This document shows, piece by piece, positions 15,991 through 26,025 of a stretch of 44,103 nucleotides of DNA. The DNA lies in the NCBI RefSeq assembly GCF_001029445.1, contig NZ_LDOT01000051.1, positions 1-44,103 on the forward strand, given 5' to 3'. A program made the position numbers and the translations under genes. Every line of letters begins with the position of its first letter. Within the stretch, counting starts at the first letter, position 1. The DNA comes from Photobacterium aquae. GTDB lineage: Bacteria; Pseudomonadota; Gammaproteobacteria; Enterobacterales; Vibrionaceae. The notes beneath the pieces are model-generated. The model saw only the letters and a program-made list of their open reading frames with translations. It did no database searches and was not told the DNA's origin.

Positions 15991-18900
15991 ATGGATAACG
16001 TGAACGTTGCCAATAAATTACAACCGATGGCCTTCCCGTTGTACGGCGCTAGGCTCATCGAAGCCTCGGCTGGTACGGGGAAGACCTTTACCATTGTGAG
16101 TTTGTATCTGCGGCTTTTGCTGGGACATGGCAGTGATCAAACGCGCCATGCAAAGCCGTTGGATGTGGACGAAATTCTGGTGGTGACCTTCACTGAAGCC
16201 GCAACCGCAGAGCTGAGAGATCGTATCCGCACGGGGATCAAAGATGCTTATGTCTCTTTTTGCCGTGGTAAGAGCACCGGCTCGTACAAGCAGACTGTCG
16301 ACACGTTGTTACAAGAGATCCCCGATCACCATATCGCCAAGCAAATATTGCTGGATGCCGAGCGGCGTATGGACGAGGCGGCGATTTATACCATTCATGG
16401 TTTCTGCCAGCGGATGCTAACCCAGAATGCTTTCGAGTCAGGCAGTCGCTTCAATAATGAGTTCGTGACCGATGAGAGCCAGCTAAAGAGTTTGGTGGTT
16501 GCGGATTACTGGCGGCGGAATTTCTACCATTTGCCTTTTGGTCTGGCGAATGAGGTCAGGCAGCTCTGGTCATCGCCGGCGGCATTGCTGCGCGAATTGG
16601 GCAGCAGCCTGACCGGGGCGCCGCTGAAGCTTTCGGTGCCGCCAATGTCGGACTCGCTTGATACGCTTCATCAGGAAAATATGCAGCGGATCGACAGCGT
16701 CAAGGTCTTGTGGCGAGAACATGAGGCGGATCTTGAAGCTCTGATTGCCAATTCGGGGATCAACAAGCGCAGCTATACCAAAAAGAGCCTGCCAGCATGG
16801 TTGGCTCAGGTCAGCGCGTGGGCGGCCAAGCCAACGCAGGACTACTCCCTGCCTGACAAGCTTGACCGCTTTCATCAGCAGACCCTGATCGAGAAAACGG
16901 CCAAGGGCGAGCCGCCCGAGCATCCGGTATTTGTTGCGATTGCTGAATTGCTTGATAGCCCTGCGAACTTACATGATCCGCTGCTGGCGCACGCGATTGA
17001 GCAGTGTCGGAGTTTGCTGGCACAGGCCAAGGCCCGTAAAGGCTGGTTGTCGTTTGATGATTTGCTGACTCAATTGTCGGCGGCCATTGATAACGATAGC
17101 GATGACCTGCTGGCCGGGCGTATCCGGACACAGTATCCGGTGGCGATGATCGATGAATTCCAGGATACCGATCCGCTGCAGTACAGTATTTTTAGTACGA
17201 TTTACCGTGATCATGCCGATTGCGGCCTGTTCATGATCGGCGACCCCAAGCAGGCGATCTATGCCTTTCGCGGGGCGGATATTTTCACCTATATCCAAGC
17301 ACGCCGGCAGGTGACCGATCATTACACCCTTGATACCAACTGGCGCTCGACAGCCGAGATGGTCGGGGCGGTCAATGCGGTCTTTGCCCGCCCAGAGAGC
17401 CCGTTTATCTATGATCAGGATATCCAGTTCACGGCGGTTAACCATAGTCCGAAAGCCTCGGAACGCCGTTGGCGGCTGGACAACCAAGATCAACCGGCTT
17501 TGACATTCTGGCTGCAGGACAGCGATGACGGTAAACCGATAACCAAAGGGAGTTATCAGGAAACCATGGCTGCTGCGACAGCGGCTCAGATCCAGCATAT
17601 CCTGACCCAGTCACAGCAGCAATCGGCCTATTTTTGTGATGGCGAGCAGCGCCATATGATCGAAGCGGGTGATATCGCGGTGCTGGTGCGTACCGGCAGT
17701 GAAGGCAAGCTGGTTAAGAAGGCCTTGGCCGAACAAGGGATAGCCAGTGTGTATTTGTCTAACCGCGATAGCGTGTTTGCGAGTGCCGAAGCCGGGGATA
17801 TCCAGCGCTTGCTGCAGGCCGTGCTGACGCCTGAAGACGAACGCGCGCTGCGTGCTGCGCTGGCCTCGAGCCTGTTTGCGCTGACGGCGGTGGAGTTGGA
17901 TGAGCTGAATAACAGCGAGTCGGCATGGGAAGTGGCGATCAACAGCTTTAAGGGATACCGCAAGCTTTGGTTGTCTCGCGGGGTGATGCCGATGCTGCGC
18001 ACCGTGATGGCCCAGAACAAAATTGCCGAGCGGCTATTGGCTGACGAAGGGGGCGAGCGCAGGCTGACTGATTTGCTGCATATCGGCGAATTATTGCAGG
18101 CGGCAAGCCAGACCCTTGATAGTGATTACGGCCTGCTGCGCTGGTTGGCCGAGAATGTGGCTGAGCCGAACGGCAACGCCGATGATCAGATCCTACGCTT
18201 GGAGTCCGAGCGCAATCTGGTCCAGATTGTCACCATCCATAAATCAAAAGGTCTGGAATACGATTTGGTCTTTATGCCTTTTGTCTGCAGTTACCGCGAG
18301 GTCGACAGCCGGGTCGAGGTGAAATACCACGATCAGGATGACCACTCGACGGTGCTTGATATTGCCAAGCAGGAAAAGGCCATTGCGTTGGCAGAGCAAG
18401 AGCGGCTGGCAGAAGACCTGCGCCTTATTTACGTAGCGCTAACTCGAGCGGTATATGGCTGTTTTGTCGGTATGGCTCCGATTCGTAATGGCCGGAGTAC
18501 CAAAGAGCCAACCGGTTTGCATCGATCAGCCATTGGCCACTTGGTGCAGGATGGCAAAGAGGGAACCGTCGGCGAACTGACATTGGCCTTGGCCAAATTG
18601 GCTGACGAGCAGGCATCGGTAGCGGTTGTTGCGCCGCCAGTGTTACCCGAGTCACCTTGGCAGCCGGTAGATGCGGTAATGCCGGAGCTGGCTCCGTCGA
18701 TGTTTACCGCTTCTCTGGAGCGTAATTGGTGGATGACCAGCTATTCTAGCTTGGTCAAGCAGGGGCATCAGGCCCACCACGATAGCAGTATGGATCTGCC
18801 TGGCTTTGATATTGAGTCGGCTGCTGAAGCCGTGGCTGGCAGTGAGGGGGACTTGGAAGCGCTTGAGCCTGCCCGTTCGATCTACACCTTCCCGCGCGGG

Positions 18901-19602
18901 GCCCGTCCGGGTACATTCCTGCATACGGTTTTTGAAGAAATTGAATTTACTGCGCCGGTCGATGGTGAGGCAACGACGGCGATACTGACCGACTTGCTGC
19001 AAAAAGAGCATTACGATTTGGAGTGGCTGCCGGTGTTGCAGCAGCTGATCCATAATGTGCTGCACTGTGAGCTTGATGGCAAGGGCATGCGGCTGGTGGA
19101 CAAGACCCCCGCCCAGCGTTTGACCGAAATGGAATTCCTGCTGCCGATCGAGTTGCTGCAGTCGTCGATGCTCAACAAGGTGATTGCCAAGCATGATCCC
19201 GTCTCGGCAAAAGCGGGTGAGCTGGGCTTTGCCACGGTCAGCGGCATGCTCAAGGGCTTTATTGACCTGGTTTTCGAGCACGAGGGGAAATATTACGTGC
19301 TGGATTGGAAATCCAACCATCTCGGTGATGATCCAGCGGTGTACCGTGGCGAGCAATTGGTTGCCGCCATGCGCGATCACCGCTATGACCTGCAGTACCA
19401 AATTTATGCATTGGCCTTGCAGCGTTTCTTGCGTAGCCGTATTCCCGATTATGACTATGAGCGCCATTTTGGCGGTGTTTACTATCTGTTCTTGCGTGGA
19501 ATGGAAGCCAGTGGCGATAGCGGTATTTTCCATGCACGTCCAACGGCCGAGTTATTGGCAAGTCTAGAACAATTGATTGATGGGGATCCGGTTGATGCTT
19601 AA
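15991..19602 (+). CDS. recB: RecBCD enzyme subunit RecB (exonuclease V beta)
   Basis: RecB is the 3'-5' helicase and the only nuclease of RecBCD, and loads RecA after Chi. The 1203-residue protein has the SF1 Walker A EASAGTGKTFTI (about residues 23-34), the DEFQDTDPLQY motif II, and helicase motifs to about residue 860. The C-terminal nuclease domain has the catalytic set GFIDLVF (Asp) and VLDWKSN (Asp-x-Lys). ATG 15991 is preferred over GTG 15952, because its N-terminus aligns with E. coli RecB and GGAAAG precedes it. It overlaps recD by 8 bases, indicating translational coupling. Confidence 0.95.
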   Translation: MDNVNVANKLQPMAFPLYGARLIEASAGTGKTFTIVSLYLRLLLGHGSDQTRHAKPLDVDEILVVTFTEAATAELRDRIRTGIKDAYVSFCRGKSTGSYKQTVDTLLQEIPDHHIAKQILLDAERRMDEAAIYTIHGFCQRMLTQNAFESGSRFNNEFVTDESQLKSLVVADYWRRNFYHLPFGLANEVRQLWSSPAALLRELGSSLTGAPLKLSVPPMSDSLDTLHQENMQRIDSVKVLWREHEADLEALIANSGINKRSYTKKSLPAWLAQVSAWAAKPTQDYSLPDKLDRFHQQTLIEKTAKGEPPEHPVFVAIAELLDSPANLHDPLLAHAIEQCRSLLAQAKARKGWLSFDDLLTQLSAAIDNDSDDLLAGRIRTQYPVAMIDEFQDTDPLQYSIFSTIYRDHADCGLFMIGDPKQAIYAFRGADIFTYIQARRQVTDHYTLDTNWRSTAEMVGAVNAVFARPESPFIYDQDIQFTAVNHSPKASERRWRLDNQDQPALTFWLQDSDDGKPITKGSYQETMAAATAAQIQHILTQSQQQSAYFCDGEQRHMIEAGDIAVLVRTGSEGKLVKKALAEQGIASVYLSNRDSVFASAEAGDIQRLLQAVLTPEDERALRAALASSLFALTAVELDELNNSESAWEVAINSFKGYRKLWLSRGVMPMLRTVMAQNKIAERLLADEGGERRLTDLLHIGELLQAASQTLDSDYGLLRWLAENVAEPNGNADDQILRLESERNLVQIVTIHKSKGLEYDLVFMPFVCSYREVDSRVEVKYHDQDDHSTVLDIAKQEKAIALAEQERLAEDLRLIYVALTRAVYGCFVGMAPIRNGRSTKEPTGLHRSAIGHLVQDGKEGTVGELTLALAKLADEQASVAVVAPPVLPESPWQPVDAVMPELAPSMFTASLERNWWMTSYSSLVKQGHQAHHDSSMDLPGFDIESAAEAVAGSEGDLEALEPARSIYTFPRGARPGTFLHTVFEEIEFTAPVDGEATTAILTDLLQKEHYDLEWLPVLQQLIHNVLHCELDGKGMRLVDKTPAQRLTEMEFLLPIELLQSSMLNKVIAKHDPVSAKAGELGFATVSGMLKGFIDLVFEHEGKYYVLDWKSNHLGDDPAVYRGEQLVAAMRDHRYDLQYQIYALALQRFLRSRIPDYDYERHFGGVYYLFLRGMEASGDSGIFHARPTAELLASLEQLIDGDPVDA

Positions 19603-21706
19603 GCGACTACAGAGTCTGGTCAAGCAAGGGGGGCTGCGCCAGCTTGATTATCAATTTGCCAAATTTGTTGCCCAGCGCAGTCCGGGTGAGGATGCGCCGT
19701 TGGTTGCACTGGTTGCGGCCTTGGCGAGCCATGAGTTGGGTAAGGGGCATGTCTGCCTGAAGCTGGATCGGGTCAGGGCTGATTCGCTGTTTGGCCTGCC
19801 TCCATCGTTATCGGTTGCGCTGCTGGATGGCATGAGTGATCCAACACAGTGGTTGGCGCGGTTGCGTCATGTCGCGGTTGTGAGTGATATGTCGGGGGCT
19901 GGGCGTCAGGCAAGGCCACAGGCGACACCGCTTATTCTGCAGGATGGGCGGCTGTACCTTCACCGCTATTGGCATTTTGAACAGTTGGTGGCAGGAAAAC
20001 TTCAGTCAGCCGCGTTGGCCAATGAAGCCTTTTCGGCCGGGGGCGATATCATGCCGGCGGTGCTCGATATGTTGTTCCCACGAACCTATACCTATTTGTA
20101 TCAGGCTCTCCGCCAGTTGGACAAAGAGCCGCTATCGGCAGAGCAGGCCCAGCAACAGCGCCAGCGTGAGGTGTGTGACAAGCTTGATGTGGTTTATCCC
20201 CAAACGCTTGATTGGGGTTGCATCGATAGAGTGTTGACATCAGCAAGCCGGGCGGAGGAGCTGAAAGAGCTTGATACATTGGTACCAGCTGCGGCCTGCC
20301 TGAATTGGCAGAAGGTCGCGGCGGCTGTGGCAATCACCCGCCAGTTCGCGGTGATTTCCGGCGGTCCGGGTACCGGTAAGACCACTACGGTAGCTAAGCT
20401 CTTGGCGGCGTTGGTGATGCAGGCTGATCACCGTTCTCAGGGTGACGAGGAGGCAATACCGACGATTAAGCTGGTCGCTCCGACCGGTAAGGCGGCGGCA
20501 CGTCTGACGGAGTCTATTGGCTTGGCGGTGCAGTCGTTGCCGGTCGACCCCCGTATTCGTGCCTTGATCCCGACCCAGTCCAGTACCTTGCATAGATTAT
20601 TGGGTGCGGTACCCAATCAGGTTGATTTTCGCCACAACAAGGATAACCCGTTGCACTTGGACGTGCTGGTGGTGGACGAGGCGTCGATGGTGGATTTGTC
20701 GATGATGGCACGGTTGCTCGATGCCATGCCGCCGCATGCCAAACTGATCTTGCTCGGCGATAAGGATCAGCTCTCCTCGGTTGAGGCGGGGGCGGTATTG
20801 GGGGACATCTGTGCGTTCTCCAAGCAAGGCTACAGCGCCGAGCATGCCCAGCAGTTGAGCCGCCTTACGGGCTACCAGCTAGCCGGTGGCAATGATAGTG
20901 GTGTGCTAGTTAGTGCTATCGCTGATAGCCTGTGCATGCTCAGAAAGAGCTATCGTTTCCATGCCGAATCGGGTATCGGGCAGTTGGCAAAAGCCATCAA
21001 TATGGGTGAGCCGGCCTTGGTCGATCAGGTCTGCACGCGAGGGTACAAAGATATCAAGGTTGCCTCTCTCAGTGCCGACAGCTACAAGGATATGATCCAC
21101 AAGACGGTGACATTCTACCGAGACTACCTAGATGCCATCGAGCACAAGAAGTCACCGAAAGAGGTACTCGATGCGTTTGCGGCGGTACGCTTGCTGTGTG
21201 CGTTGCGCGAGGGGGACTTCGGCGTATCGGGGCTGAACCAGCGGATTGAGCGGGAGCTGGGTCAGATCGGCAAGATCAGCCAGACCGAAGATACGTGGTA
21301 TGTCGGCCGCCCGGTGATGATCACCCGTAACGATCATGGTCTGGGGCTTTATAATGGCGATATCGGCATTGCGATGATGGATGAAACGGTTGATCCGGCC
21401 AAACCTCATATGCGGGTGTTTTTTGATATGCCAGACGGCACGATTCGTAGTGTACTGCCAAGCCGCCTCCCTGAACACGAGACGGTCTATGCGATGACGA
21501 TCCACAAATCTCAGGGCTCGGAATTTGCCGATACGCTAATGGTTCTCCCTGCGGACTTCTCGCCGATCCTGACCCGTGAGCTGGTTTATACCGGGGTGAC
21601 CCGTGCCAAGGCCCGCCTGTATCTCTATGCGCAGCCAGAGGTGATTCAGCGCTCGGTCAAGCGGCGCACCGAGCGTGCGAGCGGTCTGGCCGATCTCTTG
21701 GGCTGA
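19595..21706 (+). CDS. recD: RecBCD enzyme subunit RecD (exonuclease V alpha)
   Basis: RecD is the fast 5'-3' SF1B helicase of RecBCD. The 703-residue protein has Walker A GGPGTGKTTTVAKLL (starting about residue 256), the APTGKAAARLTESI motif Ia, VVDEASMVDLSMM (motif II) and a C-terminal UvrD-like HKSQGSEF / VYTGVTRAK pair. It is roughly 95 residues longer than E. coli RecD, mostly in the N-terminal domain and in an insert around the middle; the reading frame is intact. ATG 19595 has GGGGAT upstream and overlaps the recB stop. A terminator follows at 21725. Confidence 0.95.
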   Translation: MLKRLQSLVKQGGLRQLDYQFAKFVAQRSPGEDAPLVALVAALASHELGKGHVCLKLDRVRADSLFGLPPSLSVALLDGMSDPTQWLARLRHVAVVSDMSGAGRQARPQATPLILQDGRLYLHRYWHFEQLVAGKLQSAALANEAFSAGGDIMPAVLDMLFPRTYTYLYQALRQLDKEPLSAEQAQQQRQREVCDKLDVVYPQTLDWGCIDRVLTSASRAEELKELDTLVPAAACLNWQKVAAAVAITRQFAVISGGPGTGKTTTVAKLLAALVMQADHRSQGDEEAIPTIKLVAPTGKAAARLTESIGLAVQSLPVDPRIRALIPTQSSTLHRLLGAVPNQVDFRHNKDNPLHLDVLVVDEASMVDLSMMARLLDAMPPHAKLILLGDKDQLSSVEAGAVLGDICAFSKQGYSAEHAQQLSRLTGYQLAGGNDSGVLVSAIADSLCMLRKSYRFHAESGIGQLAKAINMGEPALVDQVCTRGYKDIKVASLSADSYKDMIHKTVTFYRDYLDAIEHKKSPKEVLDAFAAVRLLCALREGDFGVSGLNQRIERELGQIGKISQTEDTWYVGRPVMITRNDHGLGLYNGDIGIAMMDETVDPAKPHMRVFFDMPDGTIRSVLPSRLPEHETVYAMTIHKSQGSEFADTLMVLPADFSPILTRELVYTGVTRAKARLYLYAQPEVIQRSVKRRTERASGLADLLG

Positions 21707-21724
21707 TTGGCTTTTTAGGATGAG

Positions 21725-21753
21725 AAAACACCAGCTTTGCGGCTGGTGTTTTT
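21725..21753. terminator. Bidirectional terminator between recD and argA
   Basis: AAAACACCAGC pairs with GCTGGTGTTTTT around TTTGCG, with U tracts on both strands. It ends recCBD from the left and argA from the right. Confidence 0.92.
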
Positions 21754-21775
21754 GTTTTGGCGGTTGCCGACGAGA

Positions 21776-23110
21776 CTATTTGCCGGCTAGGTTGGTCACG
21801 AGGATTTTGGAGCGGCGCTGGAAGTTGTAGAGGGCCTGCTTGGCCATCGGCAGATCATCGACACACGATTCGCAGAAGCCTTGCTCGCGGAACCAGTGCA
21901 GGCTGCGGGTGGTGAGGACAAAGAGTTTGTCGAGTCCCATCAACCTTGCTTGTTGCTTGACTTGTTTGAGCAAGATCAGGCCCCGCTCGGCATCGCGGTA
22001 GTCGGGGTGGATCGCGACGCAGGCCATCTCCGCCATCTTGTCATCAGGGAACGGGTAGAGGGCGGCGCAGCCGATGATTAACCCGTCACGTTCGATAATG
22101 GTAAATTGCTCGACTTCCTGCTCGAGCTGCTCGCGAGAGCGGCGGACCAAGATCCCCTCCTGTTCCAAGGGGCGGATAAGCGCGAGGATCCCGCCGATAT
22201 CGTCAATGGTTGCACGGCGGACCTGTTCAGCGCTTTCCATGACGATTTGGGTGCCGATGCCATCAAAGGAGAATAGTTCTTGGATTAGGGTGCCGTCACC
22301 CTGATAACTGATGAGGTGGCTCCTTGGCACTCCTGCCCGGCAGGCGGTGATAGCCCCGCGTAGGAATCGGCCCGTACCGCAGTCATCGAGTTGCTGGTCG
22401 ATAAGCTGTTGCAAGGCATGTTCGGCGTCAGACGGGTGCATTTCAGAAATGACCTCCCCGGTGCTGTCCAGTACACCTTGGGCGGAGCAAAAACCGATCA
22501 GCTTGTCGGCCTTGAGGCGGATAGCAAGCTGGGTGGCTATTTCCTCGGAGGTGAGGTTGAAGCACTCGCCGGTGACGGAGCTGGCCACTGGGCCAAGCAG
22601 GACAATGGCCCGTTGATCGAGCTGGCGGTGGATCCCGTCAATATCGATACGGCGGATTTTCCCGCTGTGGGCATAATCGATGCCGTCATCGACCCCGAGC
22701 GGCTGGGCGATGATGAAGTTGCCGCTGATGATGTTGATCTGTGCCCCTGCCATCGGGGTATTGCTCAGTCCCATCGAAAAACGGGCGGTAATATCGAGCT
22801 GTAACTGGCCGGCTGCCTGCTTGGCGATTTCCAGCGTGCGTTGGTCAGTGATCCTGACGCCTTTGTGGTAAGGGGTCGGGCAGTGGCATTGCTCTGCCAG
22901 CGCGGTGATTTGCGGGCGCGCGCCATACACCAGAACGATACGCAGCCCAAGGCTGTTGAGCAGGGCGATATCGTTGACGATATGGGGGAAATTCGGATGG
23001 GCGATAGCTTCCCCACCGAGCATGATAACAATGGTTTTACCCACATGGGCATTGAGGTAGGGCGCAGACTGGCGGAACCCCTTGACGAGTGCGGTGCTTC
23101 GTAGTTTCAC
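21776..23110 (-). CDS. argA: Amino-acid N-acetyltransferase (N-acetylglutamate synthase)
   Basis: ArgA makes N-acetylglutamate from glutamate and acetyl-CoA, the first step of arginine biosynthesis. The 444-residue protein has an N-terminal amino-acid-kinase-like domain (IVIMLGGEAIAHPNF near residue 28, later VLLGPVASSVTGE), which senses arginine in this family, and a C-terminal GNAT domain (MACVAIHPDYRDAERG). GTG 23110 is preferred to ATG 23119, because AAGG abuts the ATG and the shorter form (KLRSTALVKGF) aligns with the E. coli start. Length matches E. coli ArgA (443). An ArgR-type operator lies upstream. Confidence 0.94.
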   Translation of the reverse strand: MKLRSTALVKGFRQSAPYLNAHVGKTIVIMLGGEAIAHPNFPHIVNDIALLNSLGLRIVLVYGARPQITALAEQCHCPTPYHKGVRITDQRTLEIAKQAAGQLQLDITARFSMGLSNTPMAGAQINIISGNFIIAQPLGVDDGIDYAHSGKIRRIDIDGIHRQLDQRAIVLLGPVASSVTGECFNLTSEEIATQLAIRLKADKLIGFCSAQGVLDSTGEVISEMHPSDAEHALQQLIDQQLDDCGTGRFLRGAITACRAGVPRSHLISYQGDGTLIQELFSFDGIGTQIVMESAEQVRRATIDDIGGILALIRPLEQEGILVRRSREQLEQEVEQFTIIERDGLIIGCAALYPFPDDKMAEMACVAIHPDYRDAERGLILLKQVKQQARLMGLDKLFVLTTRSLHWFREQGFCESCVDDLPMAKQALYNFQRRSKILVTNLAGK

Positions 23111-23140
23111 AATCAACATCCTTGTTGTAGATGTCTAATA

Positions 23141-23179
23141 ATTTATATTTTATGCGCTGCGAGTCAATAATAATTCATC
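23141..23179 (-). promoter_or_regulatory. Tandem ArgR operator (ARG boxes) upstream of argA
   Basis: Positions 23162-23179 fit the 18-base ARG box with one mismatch in the conserved arms (TCAAT-AATA-ATTCA). A weaker AT-rich box (23141-23158) lies exactly 3 bases away, the usual spacing of paired ARG boxes. This is the expected place for arginine/ArgR repression of argA. The assignment comes from the consensus only. Confidence 0.7.
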
Positions 23180-23321
23180 GTGGAGGATCCGGGGGAAAAC
23201 ATGACAAACTGCGAATTTTGGACTGAAGATCTCGTTTGTGGCCTTTGGCGGCGGGGGAAGCCCCACAAGAAAGGGGCTTTCCGGTATAGTCCCCCACAGC
23301 ATTGTAATCAGCATTTTAACT

Positions 23322-23738
23322 ATGGCACGCCAGACGAAAATACGAATACAGCTCGCGATGGCTTTACGTGGGGGCTTGGCCTCCTTGGTCGTCATTACCT
23401 TTGTCATTGCCGCCTACAGCTGCAGCCAACCTAAGACATCAGGGCTCGCACGATCGGATATTTACGGTGTGTGGGTGGAGCAAGATGTCGCCCCCTATGC
23501 CGCCGACAGCTTTGAACTACGACCCGCCGGGGTTTTTGTTGGTGGCCGTCAGGTCAGCACGGATTACACCTGGAACGGTCGCGAGCTGGAATATCGCTAT
23601 GGCAATGAGTTATACCGTTATCATTTGATTGATCAGCAGTTGATTCGTGAGCAGCCAGTTCACTATGTGTCGTCGTTTACCCGTCAGGCCGTGGTAGCGA
23701 ATCACAGTCTCGTGGTAGGGGCCGTCGCTGGTGGTTGA
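23322..23738 (+). CDS. DUF2850 membrane-anchored protein
   Basis: A 138-residue protein with one N-terminal membrane segment (about residues 18-34, LASLVVITFVIAAYSC) after a basic start, then a periplasmic domain with YGVWVEQDVAPYAADSF and repeated short beta-strands. This is the pattern of the Vibrionaceae DUF2850 family, which has no known function. The ATG at 23322 is chosen because the longer in-frame start at 23238 would add a Gly-rich low-complexity stretch. No good Shine-Dalgarno is seen. It is divergent from argA and may have its own promoter in the 200-base gap. Confidence 0.75.
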   Translation: MARQTKIRIQLAMALRGGLASLVVITFVIAAYSCSQPKTSGLARSDIYGVWVEQDVAPYAADSFELRPAGVFVGGRQVSTDYTWNGRELEYRYGNELYRYHLIDQQLIREQPVHYVSSFTRQAVVANHSLVVGAVAGG

Positions 23739-23983
23739 TTGGTCGCTGCTTGAGTGCCCCCCCTTATTTAATGCCTGGTATTTATTATATTCAGTGCTGA
23801 TAGCATAAAATGCATACTGGCAATGCAGTTAGATTTGCTAACGGCTTGGCCTCCAGACAATCTGCTGACATACTGATTATCCATGCCGTTACAATAGCGG
23901 CCAGCTTGAGAGGTAGCGAGAAATGCGCTGGACGCATCTCGGCTTGAGCTGCTTTATAACCCATTATTTTTATAGGATTTTCA

Positions 23984-25060
23984 GTGTTACGAAAAGCAAC
24001 GATTGCGCTTTTGGTATTGGGGTTGGCTGGCTGTGCCAGACCGACAGATCGCGGCCAGCAGTACCTTGATGGGGAATTTGATCAGGTTCTCAATCCGGTT
24101 TCGACCGTTTCTTCGGACAAGCCTCGTGATTATCATGAGTTCAAGCAGCAGATGGAGCTGGTGCTAGAGCGTTCCCCTTCGATGGCAGCTACTTACCAGT
24201 CGCTTTACCGTCAGGTTGAAAACTGGGCCGAGAATAGCGGTGATCCTGCTACGCTGGGTAATTACGGCATCGATCTGGCTCAAATGGGCGGCGGCGACGG
24301 TTACGGAAACGTGATGTTTACCGGGTATTTTTCGCCAGTTATCGAACTGCGCCACCAACCTGATGCCACTTACCGTTACCCTGTTTACGCGATGCCTAAG
24401 TGTGGTACCTCGTGCCCAAATCGAACGGCGATTTATGCCGGTGCTCTTGATGGACAGGGGCTGGAGCTTGGTTATAGCGCATCAATGCTCGATATCTTCA
24501 TGATGGAAGTACAGGGCAGCGGCTTTGTCCATTTCGAGGACAATGACCAGCTTCAGTATTTTGCCTACAACGGCAAGAATGGCCATCCGTACGTCAGTAT
24601 CGGCAAGGTGCTTATCGAGCGTGGCGAGGTGCCGCGCGAGAAAATGTCACTCAAAGCAATTTCCGAGTGGGCTGCCAAGCAAGATGACGCGACCGTGCGT
24701 GAATTGCTCGAGCAGAACCCGTCGTTTGTTTTCTTTAAGCCGAGCTCGACCTTGGATGTGATGGGCAGTGCCGGGATCCCGTTGCAGGCCCATGCTGCAG
24801 TGGCCGCAGACCGAAAGTACCTGCCGATGGGGTCGGTGCTGTTGGCCGAGGTGCCGCAGTTGGATCGCGAGGGAAAATGGAACGGCAAGCATGTTCTTAA
24901 ATTGCTGATGGCGCTGGATACCGGTGGTGCAGTGAAGAAAAACCACCTTGACCTCTACCACGGTATGGGGCACGAGGCTGGTATTGATGCGGGTCATTAC
25001 AAGCACTTCGGCCGGGTTTGGAAGCTGGGTTTGCACGGCTCCCTACCTGCAATGCCTTAG
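23984..25060 (+). CDS. mltA: Membrane-bound lytic murein transglycosylase A
   Basis: MltA cleaves the MurNAc-GlcNAc bond of peptidoglycan, forming 1,6-anhydro-MurNAc ends, from the inner face of the outer membrane. The 358-residue protein has a lipobox LAGC (Cys17). It keeps the MltA domain (FTGYFSPVIELR, MMEVQGSGFVHF) and the C-terminal 3D domain with MALDTGGAVKKNHLDLYHG, in which Asp312 is the likely catalytic acid. The start is GTG with TAGGA upstream. It is intact and followed closely by tcdA, as in E. coli. Confidence 0.95.
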   Translation: MLRKATIALLVLGLAGCARPTDRGQQYLDGEFDQVLNPVSTVSSDKPRDYHEFKQQMELVLERSPSMAATYQSLYRQVENWAENSGDPATLGNYGIDLAQMGGGDGYGNVMFTGYFSPVIELRHQPDATYRYPVYAMPKCGTSCPNRTAIYAGALDGQGLELGYSASMLDIFMMEVQGSGFVHFEDNDQLQYFAYNGKNGHPYVSIGKVLIERGEVPREKMSLKAISEWAAKQDDATVRELLEQNPSFVFFKPSSTLDVMGSAGIPLQAHAAVAADRKYLPMGSVLLAEVPQLDREGKWNGKHVLKLLMALDTGGAVKKNHLDLYHGMGHEAGIDAGHYKHFGRVWKLGLHGSLPAMP

Positions 25061-25147
25061 CCTGACACCACTGGACAATTTCCCAAAGAGTGCGTATAAA
25101 TCGCACTCTTTCTTTATTCAATGTTTGACTCAGAGCGCGGAAAGCCC

Positions 25148-25957
25148 ATGCGAGAATTAGAGACCCCAGCATCAGACAACTACAACCAGCGTTTTGGCGG
25201 CACCCGCCGTCTGTACGGCAACAGTGAAGTGGAGGTTCTGCGTGCTGCGCATGTGTGCGTGATCGGGATTGGCGGCGTGGGTTCATGGGCGGCGGAAGCG
25301 TTGGCCCGTTCGGGGATCGGCGAACTAACCCTGATTGATATGGATGATGTCTGCGTGACCAACATCAACCGTCAGATCCATGCAATGAGCGGCACTGTCG
25401 GCCAGAGCAAAATTGAAGTGATGGCTGAGCGGATCAAGCTGATTAACCCCGAGTGTCAGGTTAATTTGATCGATGACTTTATTACCCCGGAAAATATCCC
25501 GCAGTATATCGACAGCCGTTATGACTATATTTTAGATGCTATCGACAGCATGAAGCCGAAAGCGGCGTTGCTGGCGTACTGCAAGAGCAACAAGCTCAAG
25601 GTGATCACCACCGGTGGGGCGGGAGGCCAAATGGATCCGACCCAAATTCAGATCACCGACCTGACCAAGACGATTCAGGACCCGTTGGCCAAGAAGCTGC
25701 GCGATACCCTGCGCCGTCACCATAATTTCCCTAAGAACCCGAAGCGCAAGTTCGGTATTGATTGCGTGTTTTCGACCGAGCAGCTCAAGTACCCGCAGGC
25801 CGACGGCAGCGTGTGCAATGCCAAGGCGTCGGCGGAAGGGCCGAAGCGAATGGATTGTGCCAGCGGTTTCGGCGCGGCGACGATGGTGACCGCGACCTTC
25901 GGTTTTGTCGCTGTGTCGCGTATTTTGCAAAAGCTGATTGAAAAGCACCTGCGCTAA
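25148..25957 (+). CDS. tcdA: tRNA threonylcarbamoyladenosine dehydratase
   Basis: TcdA (CsdL) is the E1-like ATP-dependent enzyme that cyclises t6A37 of ANN-decoding tRNAs to ct6A. The 269-residue protein has the ThiF/MoeB Rossmann nucleotide site (CVIGIGGVGSWAAEALARSG), the LIDMDDVCVTNINRQIHA motif and the conserved C-terminal GPKRMDCASGFGAATMVTATFGF. ATG 25148 is preferred to 25121, because GGAAAG precedes it and the family starts near there. It converges on csdE/csdA, its known sulfur-transfer neighbours in E. coli, with a bidirectional terminator between. Confidence 0.95.
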   Translation: MRELETPASDNYNQRFGGTRRLYGNSEVEVLRAAHVCVIGIGGVGSWAAEALARSGIGELTLIDMDDVCVTNINRQIHAMSGTVGQSKIEVMAERIKLINPECQVNLIDDFITPENIPQYIDSRYDYILDAIDSMKPKAALLAYCKSNKLKVITTGGAGGQMDPTQIQITDLTKTIQDPLAKKLRDTLRRHHNFPKNPKRKFGIDCVFSTEQLKYPQADGSVCNAKASAEGPKRMDCASGFGAATMVTATFGFVAVSRILQKLIEKHLR

Positions 25958-25975
25958 TACGTCGATGTCTTTGAT

Positions 25976-26010
25976 AAAAAAAGCGAGAACCAATGGTTCT
26001 CGCTTTTTTT
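25976..26010. terminator. Bidirectional terminator between tcdA and csdE
   Basis: A 16-base perfect stem (AAAAAAAGCGAGAACC / GGTTCTCGCTTTTTTT) with a 3-base loop and long U tracts on both strands. Confidence 0.95.
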
Positions 26011-26025
26011 TGATCAGCTTGCCGC

